Origin: a virus
Length of the DNA: 49,572 bases
Reading direction: 5' to 3' (one strand)
Virus record (IMG/VR): IMGVR_UViG_3300009285_002054
Location: 1 to 49,572 of that record
The stretch's first letter is position 1; each line of letters begins with the position of its first letter. The notes beneath the pieces are model-generated. The model saw only the letters and a program-made list of their open reading frames with translations, had not been told where the DNA came from and did not search any database. The translations under genes and the position numbers were made by a program. Of the stretch, positions 1-9,300 are shown one piece after another.

Positions 1-629
1 AATTTATTATTAATTTTTATTTCAGCTTCTTCAATAAGATTCTTTAGTTTAATAAGATCAATATTTTCTAATTCTTTAATTTCAGTATTAATACCATTTA
101 ATTCTAATTCAACATTTTCCAATTTTCCATTATTTACTCTAATTTTTGAACCAATATTTGATATAACTTTATCTATTTGATCAAGACCGTATGTTTCTCG
201 TATAATTAATGCTATTTGACCGGCAGATTCATACACAAGATAATATGGATTAGTTTGCCACTGTATATTAATTTCATCCATATTAATTAAAGAGGATACT
301 TCCTCCGGGACATTATTACCAAAGGCCGTTAAAACCATGTCTTCGGAATTTGAATCAGTATGAATTGTATATGAATTAGTTTTTCCTCTTGTTCTTGTTA
401 TTGAAGAATTTACTTCATCTGATAACTCCAACTTAACTGAGGCTTCTTCAGTACCAGTTCTTATAAACCCTTCACCAAGAGGTCTGTTTGACCTAACCCA
501 ATTTAAAGCTCGAAGTGAGGATGTTTTTCCAGAATCTCCTGTACCTATAATAACATTAAAACCTTTTGAAAAATCAAAAATAGATTCTTTATGAGATTGA
601 AAGTTTTTTATTATTAGTTTTTTAATCAC
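1..629 (-). CDS. SbcC/Rad50/SMC-type ATPase, N-terminal part (partial)
   Basis: The N-terminal 209 codons are present; the rest lies beyond the left edge. The start is GTG at 629, because an in-frame TAA lies just upstream and the preceding gene stops 3 bases away. The protein opens with a strand followed by a Walker A loop, GTGDSGKTS, around residues 24-32, then the RSNRPLGEGFIRTG region typical of the first lobe of ABC-type RecF/SbcC/SMC ATPases. After about residue 150 it becomes rich in K, E, I and N, as expected for the start of a coiled coil. In T4 the equivalent (gp46) works with nuclease gp47 to resect DNA ends in recombination-dependent replication. It is the last visible gene of the leftward operon. 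The family is clear; the exact subfamily is not. Confidence 0.75.
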   Translation of the reverse strand, partial: MIKKLIIKNFQSHKESIFDFSKGFNVIIGTGDSGKTSSLRALNWVRSNRPLGEGFIRTGTEEASVKLELSDEVNSSITRTRGKTNSYTIHTDSNSEDMVLTAFGNNVPEEVSSLINMDEINIQWQTNPYYLVYESAGQIALIIRETYGLDQIDKVISNIGSKIRVNNGKLENVELELNGINTEIKELENIDLIKLKNLIEEAEIKINNK

Positions 630-632
630 AAA

Positions 633-941
633 TTATGCCCAACCTTCAGAACTTTTTTCAACAATAAGTTCTTTAATTATTGAACAATCTTTAAGAAGAG
701 GTTCACCATCACTTCCAAATCCAATAACCTGTCCAGTTACCTGATACATTTTTCTATCTAAACAACCGGATAAAGTAACACATGAACCACCTTTCATGTT
801 TGGAAGTAAAATATTAATTTTACCATTTCTATCTACAGCTTCGTAGACGGAAACGCCCTGTTCCAACTCTCCAGTAAGAAAATTTTTTGATTTTCCATCT
901 GAAGGAGTTTCACCAAATCTAACAAAGATAAATTTAATCAT
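633..941 (-). CDS. Hypothetical protein, 102 aa
   Basis: Small soluble protein with no recognised family. It starts 8 bases inside the end of the HNH gene, with AAGGA about 11 bases upstream, and ends 3 bases before the SbcC-like gene. The mix of short strands and glycine turns (GGSCVTLSGC, VIGFGSDGEP) suggests a small beta-rich fold. Its position between recombination genes suggests a DNA-metabolism accessory role, which is inference only. Confidence 0.6.
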   Translation of the reverse strand: MIKFIFVRFGETPSDGKSKNFLTGELEQGVSVYEAVDRNGKINILLPNMKGGSCVTLSGCLDRKMYQVTGQVIGFGSDGEPLLKDCSIIKELIVEKSSEGWA

Positions 942-1380
942 TTAATTTTATTTCCTTTTCATATAGATCAGGACGCAATTCTTTTAAAGCTTTCATTACA
1001 ATATTAGTCTGTTCTTCCTCAGTAAGTTCATGGATATATTTGGCTTCTTTTGCCATATCGCATATTTTATCTAACCAAAGATCTCCACGTACTCCTACAA
1101 CTTTAATTCCAATAAATAATGGATTATTATGAATAGCTTTAGGCCCAAACTTATGATAAATGGGGGATAATAATATTCCATTAGCTATATTCCACCTACT
1201 AGTATAACATCTTCGGTCAATAATATGATGAGCATTAACTAATTTTATATCTCCTGAAATAAAACATCTTCTACCACCAGCTTCATATACCACCTTTCTC
1301 CAAGCAGCATCAAGTCTAGCTCGATATTTGATAACAAGATGATGTATACCTTTTGGAATTCGTTTCTTTTTTTTAGCCAT
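934..1380 (-). CDS. HNH-type endonuclease, 148 aa
   Basis: The start is taken at ATG 1380, which overlaps the recombinase stop as TAATG. A longer reading from 1428 would overlap the recombinase gene heavily. After a lysine-rich N-terminus, residues 39-44 (CFISGD) and AHHII at 50-54 form the first half of an HNH/beta-beta-alpha-metal nuclease motif. Asn67-Gly68, His76 and His84-Asn85 supply the rest. The second CxxC zinc pair of many HNH proteins is incomplete. Such small nucleases in phage recombination operons can act as junction resolvases or nicking enzymes. The family is moderately sure; the substrate is unknown. Confidence 0.6.
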   Translation of the reverse strand: MAKKKKRIPKGIHHLVIKYRARLDAAWRKVVYEAGGRRCFISGDIKLVNAHHIIDRRCYTSRWNIANGILLSPIYHKFGPKAIHNNPLFIGIKVVGVRGDLWLDKICDMAKEAKYIHELTEEEQTNIVMKALKELRPDLYEKEIKLND

Positions 1381-2471
1381 TACCACACACGTTTCTTCCT
1401 TTCTTCGGTATGATAAGCTTCTTTCCACATTCGTTCAACTTCTTCTTTTAATTTATCCTCAAGATTTTCGGATTCTATTTTTTTAATCCAATTTGACATT
1501 ATCTTCTTTTCACCCCAAAGTTCAATTTCTGCACCTTTTGTTTTTGCCTCTTTTTCTCCATTTTGAAATTCTGATATAAAATATAAAGAAGATGCAATAT
1601 TATCCAAACCATAATCAAAGAGCACTCTAAATCTTCCGGATCTCATTGGTGAAGCCACCTTATTCTTTGTTACTTCAAATTTACACCAGAATCCAACTAC
1701 TTTCTTTGATGTATTCTCTATACGACCATCACTCCTTAAATAAATTCTTACTGAACTATAAAATTCAAGTGCTCTTCCACCACTTACAACTTCTGCCCTT
1801 CCCATATTAAGATTGTCACGGGTTTGATCGATTACAAATAAAGATATATTATTATCAGCAATGGATCTTAAACATTTTCTAAACGCTGTAGATACAATCC
1901 TTGGTTTTGTAAGACCCATTGTTTTTTCCATTAAATCATCTTTCTTTTCTGCTTCTGATGGTAATGCCGTCCACGAATCAACTGCTACAATCCTTGATCC
2001 TGTTGTCTTTTCCTTAGCCTTATCTTCATTATCCTCCTCATCTGACTCCTTATCCTTTTTAATCTTCTTTTTCTTATAAAGTGATGGAAGATATTTATCA
2101 AAAAAGGTTTCGACTGTATCAGGAGCTTCGGTATCAATTAACCTAAAGTCCTTATTTGTTGCATCAAGTCCATACATCTTTGCAAAATTAGCATCAAATG
2201 TACGTTCTATATCAACAAAATCAGCTAACATTCCCTGTCTTAAGGCATATCCAAGAATAGTAGTGGCAAGAACAGTCTTACATGTACTAAATCCACCATA
2301 TACCTGAATAACACGGCCAACAGGAATTCCACCAGGAAGTTGATTAGCTATTGCTAAATCAAGTACGGTACAGCCGGTGGAGCACCAATGTTTAATCGCA
2401 GGAAGATCTTCAACATTACACTTCTTTACAGCTTCACCGGCAGCATCCAAATCCACTGTATCATCATTCAT
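1380..2471 (-). CDS. RecA/UvsX-like recombinase, 363 aa
   Basis: Strand-exchange ATPase of the RecA/UvsX superfamily, expected to form filaments on ssDNA for recombination-dependent replication and repair. The Walker A is GGFSTCKT at 59-66, Walker B is IVAVDSW at 161-167, a FVIDQ strand lies near 212-216, GGRALEFYSSVR (231-242) matches RecA GGxALKFYASVR, and KNKVASPM (269-276) matches the RecA KNKxAxP segment. The Walker A glycine before Lys is Cys64, as non-canonical as the corresponding position in T4 UvsX. A lysine/acid-rich insertion at about 131-158 precedes Walker B. Both ends overlap neighbouring genes as TAATG, suggesting translational coupling. Confidence 0.9.
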   Translation of the reverse strand: MNDDTVDLDAAGEAVKKCNVEDLPAIKHWCSTGCTVLDLAIANQLPGGIPVGRVIQVYGGFSTCKTVLATTILGYALRQGMLADFVDIERTFDANFAKMYGLDATNKDFRLIDTEAPDTVETFFDKYLPSLYKKKKIKKDKESDEEDNEDKAKEKTTGSRIVAVDSWTALPSEAEKKDDLMEKTMGLTKPRIVSTAFRKCLRSIADNNISLFVIDQTRDNLNMGRAEVVSGGRALEFYSSVRIYLRSDGRIENTSKKVVGFWCKFEVTKNKVASPMRSGRFRVLFDYGLDNIASSLYFISEFQNGEKEAKTKGAEIELWGEKKIMSNWIKKIESENLEDKLKEEVERMWKEAYHTEERKKRVW

Positions 2472-2824
2472 TACTTATTCTCCTGCTTTGCAATTTCTGT
2501 TAACCTATCTTTATCTTGTGGCCAGAAATAAACTTTCATATCTTCATTTTCAGCTATACTTTTTTCATTCGTAGCTCCAGTTGATTTTTCCCAATCAGGA
2601 ATCATTACAACTAGATCACATCTTTTCATTAACTCAATAACACCATTTAAAAAATTCTCATCTGGAATATCACCATCAAACAATCCTGAATTCTTATGTG
2701 GACAAACTACCACAAATCCCAATTTCCAAAGTTCCAAAGCCACAGCTTCAGCTTTATTAATATTTTCAACTATTCCACGAATAGTTTTAGCTCGATATGG
2801 TCCAGCAACATATGCTATCTTCAT
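2471..2824 (-). CDS. DUF4406 / nucleoside 2-deoxyribosyltransferase-like protein, 117 aa
   Basis: The N-terminal MKIAYVAGPYR and the later CPHKNSG, RCDLVVMIPDW and STGATNEKSIA segments are the hallmarks of the Rossmann-like DUF4406 family, related to nucleoside 2-deoxyribosyltransferases. The Glu of NEKSIA would correspond to the conserved acidic residue of that fold. Members in phages probably act on nucleotides or nucleotide-like ligands; the precise reaction is not established. It is coupled to the recombinase by a TAATG overlap at 2471. Confidence 0.75.
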   Translation of the reverse strand: MKIAYVAGPYRAKTIRGIVENINKAEAVALELWKLGFVVVCPHKNSGLFDGDIPDENFLNGVIELMKRCDLVVMIPDWEKSTGATNEKSIAENEDMKVYFWPQDKDRLTEIAKQENK

Positions 2825-2857
2825 AATTAATTTCCTTTAATATTGATTTTTCTTTTA

Positions 2858-3394
2858 TTAGGATTCATTATCATCCTTTTTACTATCATCATTACGTTCC
2901 AAGAATCTCTTTCTCTTTAATTCTATAATGTCCTGTTGAGTAACACCCTCCAGGGCTTCCTCTTCTTTCTTCATTGGTTGCTTTGAATAATACTCATGAA
3001 CATAAAGAGAAACTGCTTCACGAATTAAAGACTTTCGCTGTTCAACTGCTGCATAAACAACATCAATGGCATCAGATTGCTCATCAAGAACATTAAACTC
3101 TTTTAAAGCAGTTTGATATTCTGGTTCACAAATAATAGCAGCAGCAACAGTTGCTTCGGTAGGCTTGTCAAGGTTAAACTTTCCTGGGTTCCTCTTCATA
3201 TCAAGAAGCAATTTAGATTTAATTAACTCAAGCTTATCTTTTGCATCCTTTGCCTGCCTTTTAGCATCCACCTTAACACTACCAACTTCCTCAAGAAGAA
3301 TAGGCTGATTACAAGCTTCTATTTCAAGGTTAAATCTATCAATTCCAAGCTTACCACCAAATTCATTTAGTAAATCACGAAATCCTGCGTCCAT
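2858..3394 (-). CDS. Putative UvsY-like recombination mediator, 178 aa
   Basis: A mostly helical, highly charged protein with no catalytic motif. A lysine-rich helix (about 40-70), a KPTEATV segment (about 77-83), a long helix ending in QRKSLIREAVSLYVHEYYSKQP (shown here in part: SLIREAVSLYVHEYY), and an acidic tail fit the general pattern of phage UvsY-like mediators. These load the recombinase on SSB-coated DNA. UvsY itself is about 137 residues, so this one is longer. Its location next to the recombinase and upstream of SSB in the same operon supports the idea. The RBS TAGGAG precedes ATG 3394. The function is inferred. Confidence 0.5.
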   Translation of the reverse strand: MDAGFRDLLNEFGGKLGIDRFNLEIEACNQPILLEEVGSVKVDAKRQAKDAKDKLELIKSKLLLDMKRNPGKFNLDKPTEATVAAAIICEPEYQTALKEFNVLDEQSDAIDVVYAAVEQRKSLIREAVSLYVHEYYSKQPMKKEEEALEGVTQQDIIELKRKRFLERNDDSKKDDNES

Positions 3395-3417
3395 ATTTAA
3401 CTCCTACAATTAACTAA

Positions 3418-3564
3418 TTATTTCATTATATGTTCAATAGGAAGACGAATTTTAATTTTAGTCCATATTGGAATGAAAAAGATATACAATGTGGTTTTAA
3501 TTATTCCCCATACATCCTTATTAGGGTCAAATTGATTAGATTCAGTTAATAATCCAATAAACAT
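3418..3564 (-). CDS. Small hypothetical protein, 48 aa
   Basis: Short ORF with a strong RBS (AGGAGG, 4-5 bases before ATG 3564), which also overlaps the end of the upstream 45-aa ORF. A central hydrophobic stretch (TTLYIFFIPIW) could be a short membrane-associated helix, followed by a basic C-terminus. No family recognised. Confidence 0.5.
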   Translation of the reverse strand: MFIGLLTESNQFDPNKDVWGIIKTTLYIFFIPIWTKIKIRLPIEHIMK

Positions 3565-3565
3565 A

Positions 3566-3703
3566 TTAACCTCCTATAATTTCATCAATATCCTCACTTA
3601 ATGCTTCAATATCAATATTGTCGTCTTCACCATATTTGCCACTACAAATATTACTAAGTAAACAACTGAATTCTTCTTTTAATGTTTTCTGAATTCCATC
3701 CAT
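3566..3703 (-). CDS. Small acidic hypothetical protein, 45 aa
   Basis: Starts at ATG 3703 and ends TAA at 3566, one base before the next ATG. The C-terminal codons ATA GGA GGT provide the Shine-Dalgarno for the following ORF, indicating coupling. The sequence has two cysteines (SCLLSNICSG) and a very acidic C-terminal half. Its own RBS is weak. No family recognised. Confidence 0.45.
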   Translation of the reverse strand: MDGIQKTLKEEFSCLLSNICSGKYGEDDNIDIEALSEDIDEIIGG

Positions 3704-3719
3704 TTATATCCATTTCAAA

Positions 3720-3769
3720 AATTAAAATAAGAGGAATATCCTATTAACAAAACCAGTAGGATATCCTCT
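3720..3769 (-). terminator. Rho-independent-type terminator after ssb
   Basis: An imperfect inverted repeat (AGAGGATATCCTACT read on the minus strand, pairing with the copy at 3730-3745) forms a 14-15 bp stem. A T-rich run, TTATTTTAATTTTT, follows on the minus strand. It lies about 20 bases beyond the ssb stop. It may partly terminate transcription, setting high SSB expression relative to the downstream recombination genes. Confidence 0.6.
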
Positions 3770-3790
3770 CATGGACATAGAATCTATTAG

Positions 3791-4651
3791 TTACTCCTTA
3801 CTACGCTCTTTCTTAAGACGCTCAATACGCTCCTTAATAGTTTCCTTTACTTCCTTAGGCTTTTCTTTTTTAACTTCAGCTTTAGAATTTTCATTCTTAG
3901 GAGCATCATCCACTACTTCAGCAGGCTCTTCCGAAGATCCTAGACTTTCCTCTTCCGGTTCAATGTTATCATCCATACCAAATAGCTGCTTCTTTAATTC
4001 CTCTTCAGTTGGAACAAGAAGAACATCCTCAAAATCAGGAACACCATCAAGCCATTCATCCGGAATAACAGAAGATTTTGCCAACTTAAATCCTGAATAT
4101 TTAGTATTAGTTGCTTTCATTCCTTCTCTATTAAATTCAATATCGCATCCTTGCTGTTGATCGGAAACATCAATGGTTGCTTTAGTTCTACGATCACGAG
4201 AAAGTTTAATAGTTTCATCCTTAATCTGAGATGGAGAGTCAAACCAATGTAACCCAAGTGCTGCACTCTTATCGTTTGTAACATCATAAATAAAGAATAA
4301 ATATCGTAAAGAAGCTCTAAGCTCTTTAATTCTTGGATCATCCTGATTCTTTCTACGAAGACCTTCTACGTATTCACAAATAGGACATTTCTTACCAACA
4401 GTCTTAAGACAAAGATAAGTATTTCCATCAGGTCCAATATTACTATGCTTATGAGCCTCCAAACCATAAAAAGCACCTTTAATAGACTTTGGTGTTGGAA
4501 TAATACGAATAAAGTTATCACCTTCCTTAGACTTATACTTCTTAATCCCAAGACGCTCAAGAACGTCAGTATCAACCCACTCAAATCTCCTAGTCTTTCC
4601 ACGTTCACTAGACTTCTTAAATTCATTATCAAGAGCATTCATATCCGCCAT
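3791..4651 (-). CDS. ssDNA-binding protein, T4 gp32-like, 286 aa
   Basis: Coats ssDNA at the fork and in recombination. The start is ATG 4651 with GGAGGAA 6 bases upstream; a longer reading from TTG 4666 would include that RBS and is less likely. An N-terminal basic segment is followed by an OB-like core carrying a gp32-style zinc site: His67/His69, Cys81, Cys89 and Cys92 (KHSN..LCL..CPICEY). The C-terminal quarter is very acidic (EPEEESL, SSEEPAEVVDDAP) and then ends in a lysine/arginine-rich tail. The acidic tail is typical of gp32-like SSBs; the final basic segment is less usual. It is followed by a terminator. Confidence 0.85.
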   Translation of the reverse strand: MADMNALDNEFKKSSERGKTRRFEWVDTDVLERLGIKKYKSKEGDNFIRIIPTPKSIKGAFYGLEAHKHSNIGPDGNTYLCLKTVGKKCPICEYVEGLRRKNQDDPRIKELRASLRYLFFIYDVTNDKSAALGLHWFDSPSQIKDETIKLSRDRRTKATIDVSDQQQGCDIEFNREGMKATNTKYSGFKLAKSSVIPDEWLDGVPDFEDVLLVPTEEELKKQLFGMDDNIEPEEESLGSSEEPAEVVDDAPKNENSKAEVKKEKPKEVKETIKERIERLKKERSKE

Positions 4652-4669
4652 TACAGTTTCCTCCAATAA

Positions 4670-5644
4670 TTATAAACACGCTTTTGCAACCATCATACAT
4701 AGTTGCGATTTACCACCATAAAAGGTATTAACTGAAAATATTTCCATTAAATTTTTAATATCTCTACAATCATCAATCTTATTTTTAGCAGCAAATGACG
4801 ACATTTTTCCAGCTAAAATTGTCATTAAATATTTTCTTATCTTCTCTGAATCTTCATTTACTTTATCAAATGTCTCAATTATTTTACTAAAGCTTTTAAT
4901 TCTTAACTCCGGTCCTTGAATTAAAAGTTTACATAAATCTTGAATTGTATTTTCATTATCAGTAGACATTGATAAAATTTCAATTGCTTCTTCAATGGTA
5001 AGATCAATTACTTTTTCAAGTAATACTAGTGCTGTTCTTGGGGATCCATCGGAAACAGAAGCAATACCTGCCATTAAATCTTGTGGTGTTGTTTGAACCC
5101 CACCAATAATACCAGTTGGTAAAACAATTGAATGTGTGATACATACATGATCAAGAAGTGTTTCCAATTGTTTTATCCCGATTTTACATACTTCATATTC
5201 AGTACAACGATTTCTAATAGTAGGAATTAAGGATTTAGGCTCAGTAGTACAGAATATAAAATAATAATCCTCTTTAATATCTTCAAGAACCTTTAATAAT
5301 GCTTCTTGTGCAGACGAAGTTAATTCATGACATTCATCAAAAATAAAACATTTTGGGTCTGTTTCAAATGTTAAATCCTGCATTAAACCGCTAATTTCTC
5401 TTGTTGTTTCAATTCCACGAGTATTAGCGGCATTTAATTCAAATACATTCTTTCCTTCACATCCAAGTTGATCAGCAAGAATTCTAGCCAATGTAGTTTT
5501 CCCACATCCAGTTGGTCCAGAAAATAAGAAAACGTGTGGTCTATCCTTAGATTTTCTACATAAAACTTTCTTTAATGCTGATACTGTAGTTTTATTACCA
5601 ACCACATTATCAAAAATTGTTGGTCTAGCTTCTTGATATAACAT
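4670..5644 (-). CDS. Clamp loader AAA+ ATPase (T4 gp44 / DnaX-like), 324 aa
   Basis: Loads the sliding clamp onto primed DNA. It has a Walker A GPTGCGKTT at 43-51, Walker B FIFDECHE (Asp103, Glu104), sensor 1 FIFCTTEP at 129-136, and the SRC-like arginine-finger segment RNRC at 144-147. The start MLYQEARPTIFDNVVG matches the usual N-terminus of DnaX/RFC-type subunits. C-terminal helices follow; no separate small subunit gene is evident next door. Its neighbours (SSB, polymerase, clamp) fit a replisome cluster. Confidence 0.9.
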   Translation of the reverse strand: MLYQEARPTIFDNVVGNKTTVSALKKVLCRKSKDRPHVFLFSGPTGCGKTTLARILADQLGCEGKNVFELNAANTRGIETTREISGLMQDLTFETDPKCFIFDECHELTSSAQEALLKVLEDIKEDYYFIFCTTEPKSLIPTIRNRCTEYEVCKIGIKQLETLLDHVCITHSIVLPTGIIGGVQTTPQDLMAGIASVSDGSPRTALVLLEKVIDLTIEEAIEILSMSTDNENTIQDLCKLLIQGPELRIKSFSKIIETFDKVNEDSEKIRKYLMTILAGKMSSFAAKNKIDDCRDIKNLMEIFSVNTFYGGKSQLCMMVAKACL

Positions 5645-5646
5645 CT

Positions 5647-5997
5647 TTATTCCTCATTATTTTCATCTTTCCAGAATTCTTCACTAACTTCATCATTTTT
5701 TTCAACTTCTTCAATAACTTCTAATTGCTCTTCAATTGAAGGTGCTTTAGCTTCTGGAACTTCAATAGGTTTAACATCCTCAATATGCTTTACAACCCCA
5801 TTCTTCTTAGCATTAACCTTCCTCTTAGCCATACATACAGTAATGTTGGCATACTTCTTAGCAGTACCACCGTCACGACCATCCTCCATATACCTCTTAA
5901 CTACAGCGGCCTTTACCGCTTGAATCTCAACACCTTCACTAATAAGCTTTTTTGCCAAATTGAAAACACCCTTTGTAACTCTCTTTTCGTCTGCCAT
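5647..5997 (-). CDS. Hypothetical protein, 116 aa
   Basis: Starts at ATG 5997 with an excellent RBS (GGAGG). The N-terminal half is basic and helical (AKKLISEG, VVKRYMEDGRDGGTAKKYANIT), reminiscent of a small helix-turn-helix-like DNA-binding unit. The C-terminal third is proline- and glutamate-rich and very acidic. It ends 2 bases before the clamp loader start. No known family assigned. Confidence 0.65.
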   Translation of the reverse strand: MADEKRVTKGVFNLAKKLISEGVEIQAVKAAVVKRYMEDGRDGGTAKKYANITVCMAKRKVNAKKNGVVKHIEDVKPIEVPEAKAPSIEEQLEVIEEVEKNDEVSEEFWKDENNEE

Positions 5998-6017
5998 AAT
6001 AACCTCCGATTATAATA

Positions 6018-6389
6018 TTAACCAATTGATATTTTACCATCCTTTTCAATACTGATTTTAAATGGATAAATTTGTTGTAGACTTTCAACTTTGTATAAAA
6101 CAGGACGAGTTTCTCCATCCAAAAGAACCATTGTCCAAAATCCATCATCATTAACTTCAATACATGTATGCGGTTCAAGTCTATATCCAACTCTTCCTTC
6201 ATCATCTCCATCAATAATTTTTATTCTACTCTCCTTTCTATCTGTTTTACTTGATAGATTAATAAATTGCAAATCATCAATTCCTTTTATGGCTTCATTA
6301 AATAAAGAATCAATTACTTTATTTCCATGTTTAGATCTAAATTGTCTTTTTATAAAAAATATAACTTTTTCGTAATACTTTTTAAACAT
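6018..6389 (-). CDS. Hypothetical protein, 123 aa
   Basis: The start is ATG 6389, preceded by TAGGAGAATTA; a longer in-frame reading from 6428 runs back into the polymerase gene without its own RBS. The N-terminal part is basic and helical (MFKKYYEKVIFFIKRQFRSKHG), followed by a beta-rich domain containing GYRLEPHTCIEV and WTMVLLDGE. No recognised family. Confidence 0.6.
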   Translation of the reverse strand: MFKKYYEKVIFFIKRQFRSKHGNKVIDSLFNEAIKGIDDLQFINLSSKTDRKESRIKIIDGDDEGRVGYRLEPHTCIEVNDDGFWTMVLLDGETRPVLYKVESLQQIYPFKISIEKDGKISIG

Positions 6390-6397
6390 TAATTCTC

Positions 6398-9300
6398 CTA
6401 TAATTTTAACGGTTCTAATGAATACCAATCTTTACCAATTTCCCATTCAATATTAGATTTAACACCTTCCTGCCATTTAAATCTATTAGATTTAAAAATT
6501 TCATCTGAAAAACTAACTAATTCTTCAACTTCATCAGGAACAGCATCAAATGTAGCACTATCATGAATTTCAATACAAAGTCTCGACTTTAATTTACGTT
6601 TAATAATTTCTTCATCAATTTTACTTAATGCATCAAGAAACAAATGAAAACTAGAATTATGTACAATATATCCATCACACATAAACTTTTGCTCTGGACA
6701 ATTAATAACATCATACATTTCCTCTGTATCATTAAAAACATTAATAGATTTTACGGTTTCTGTATTATATCCTTTCAAATTTTTATATGTTAGTTGTGTT
6801 GATACTTTATCCTGTTTATCTTTATTAATGAATCCAATTTTCTCAAGGAAGGTATAATTATGTCTTCTTCTTATCCATAATTTAGTTAATTTATCATACC
6901 TATGAAGTCTTGTTTGTATACCAAAAAGGATAAATGCCTGTTGTAAATCCTCTGGAACAGTTGAATTTGAATATTTTTTACCAAATGTTATATTTATATT
7001 TGATTTCCCATCTCTTTTATCAACTGATACTCCACCATCACCATCAGTATATCCACTTAGAAATCCTCTTAACAAATCAGAAGAACTAAATATATAATCA
7101 TCAATTCTATCACGAAGACACAATAGTCTAATCTGTTCGGTAAGAGTTTTACTATGTATCGTTAAATTAAACATTGGTTTTCTGTTTTCTTTATCCCTAT
7201 TAACATGTTTAATAATATATTTCCAGCCACATTTATCAAATATTCTAGTTATAATTGGAAGAATAGATTCTTCATGTTCAGCCACAAACCATGTTAATTT
7301 GGGTTTGGTTTCTGGAACATGTCCATCGGAAGCTAATCTACCAAGAATTAATCCACGATCAAACTTACTGTTTATTTGTTCCAGTGAATATAAATGTTTT
7401 GCCCTTCTATGGGTAATACTAGAAACAACTTTAATATTAGGTAATTTTTTATTGGAATCCCACAAATTACACGAATTAGATATAAGAATTCTTTCAACCT
7501 TTACAAATTCAGAAGCTTTCTTCCATTTAGTATTTCCATTAATTGCATTAATTGTCATAAATTTATGATCCGGTGATGTAATAATACTTTGACCGTTCAT
7601 TAATGTTATAATTTGCCTCTGTTTTAATCCACTTGAAACTACATCAACCAACACAAAATTATCTCCATTCCAAACATGTCTTTTTCCAACACAGTCTTTT
7701 ATTGATTTATAACCATCTTCCTTAGTTAATATTTTACAATTACCATTTAAACAGCCTTGAATAGGATTATTATACAAATCATAAACACTAAGAATTCCAG
7801 GACGTTTAAATCCGGTTAATCCACGGAAGTATCCATGTTCATTATAAAATTTAACTATATTTTTTTGCCATTTATAAATATCAATATATTCGGCAAAAAA
7901 TTCATCCTGTGTTTTTTCTATGTGTTTTTTAGTTATTCCATCATTAATAAAAGATTCATATTTAGCTATTGCATTTGGTTTTGAGCCGTAAATTGAAGCA
8001 AACACAAAACCATTTTTACCACCATATCTTTGATCTTTTGTTACTTCATCTACTGATATTTGATATAATCTAGCTGTCCATCTTTTATGCGGATCAATTC
8101 CTTCATTTAATTGTCTAATTAATTCTTTATCCCTGGAAGACATGGCATTAATACTAAGTTCCAAACCACTATAATCACCTTCTAGAAATACATTTCCTGG
8201 ACTTGATTCAACAATCCTCCTAAATGTCATCATCTCCTTATCATGTTTAAATACAGCCTGAATTGGAGGATTATCAGCAGAAGATCTATATGTTGGAACT
8301 ACATTTAAATTATAATTAGAATGAATTTTCCCATCAGGAAATCTGCATTTTTCATATAAATCTAATTTTGTAATAATTCCAGATGATCCTGCTATTTTTC
8401 TATATCTAAATACTTTATCAATAAATTCTTTTGCATCTTTATTTTTAATATGTCCATAAGATTCTTGAAGAGATTCAGCACTAGTTGAATTTTTTCCTCC
8501 ACCGGTTTTTATAAAACATGGAACTTTACACTTATCAAATAAAATTGATCCTATTTGTGCTGTTGCATTAATATTAAATATCTTTCCGGAATCAATTTCA
8601 TATTCTTTTACTATTTTTAATTCTGATAATTCTTTAATTATTCTTTCAGCTTCTTCTTTATATTTGATTTTAAGGGAATTCAATTCATTTATATTAATAC
8701 AAACACCAGTTTGCTTCATTCTTGCAAGAACAACAGCATTTTTATTCCAAAATTTTGAAAAATCTAATAATTTTTGATCTTCCTTTAAAATTTCCAATTG
8801 ATTATAATATTGTGCTAAGGTATATCTTGAATCATAACAAGCATATTCAGAATATTCATTTATATTAAGTTTTCCCATTTTAGACTTATCACCAATATCA
8901 TATTCATGGCCATAAGCCCTATAGACTTGAAATTTAAGTCCAGTAGTCCCCATACTACAATTGATGACATGCTCAGTAATCATTGTATCATGAATAAAAT
9001 TAACTATCTCTACACCAAATACCCCATGTGTCCAACACCATTCCATATTTAAATTTTGAATAACCTTTGGTGCAGAACTTGTTATAAAATCCGTAAATGC
9101 CTTTTTAACTTCTTCAAGCCTATTACCATATGGACTTTTTTGTGTTATTGGATCAATATAATCAATTGGAATACATGTTCCAAAATTAATATCATTTGAT
9201 AATTGTGCAGTTAATATTCTTGAATCTTTATCATATGGATTTAAATTCTGTGTTTCATAATCAAGTGCAACAGGTTTAATAGATTTAGACATTTCATTAA

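Noticed and set aside
6656-7753. Group I intron or inserted separate gene in the polymerase
   Set aside because: The insert is in frame, begins with Cys, ends His-Asn before Ser, and carries intein blocks, so it is an intein and not an intron.
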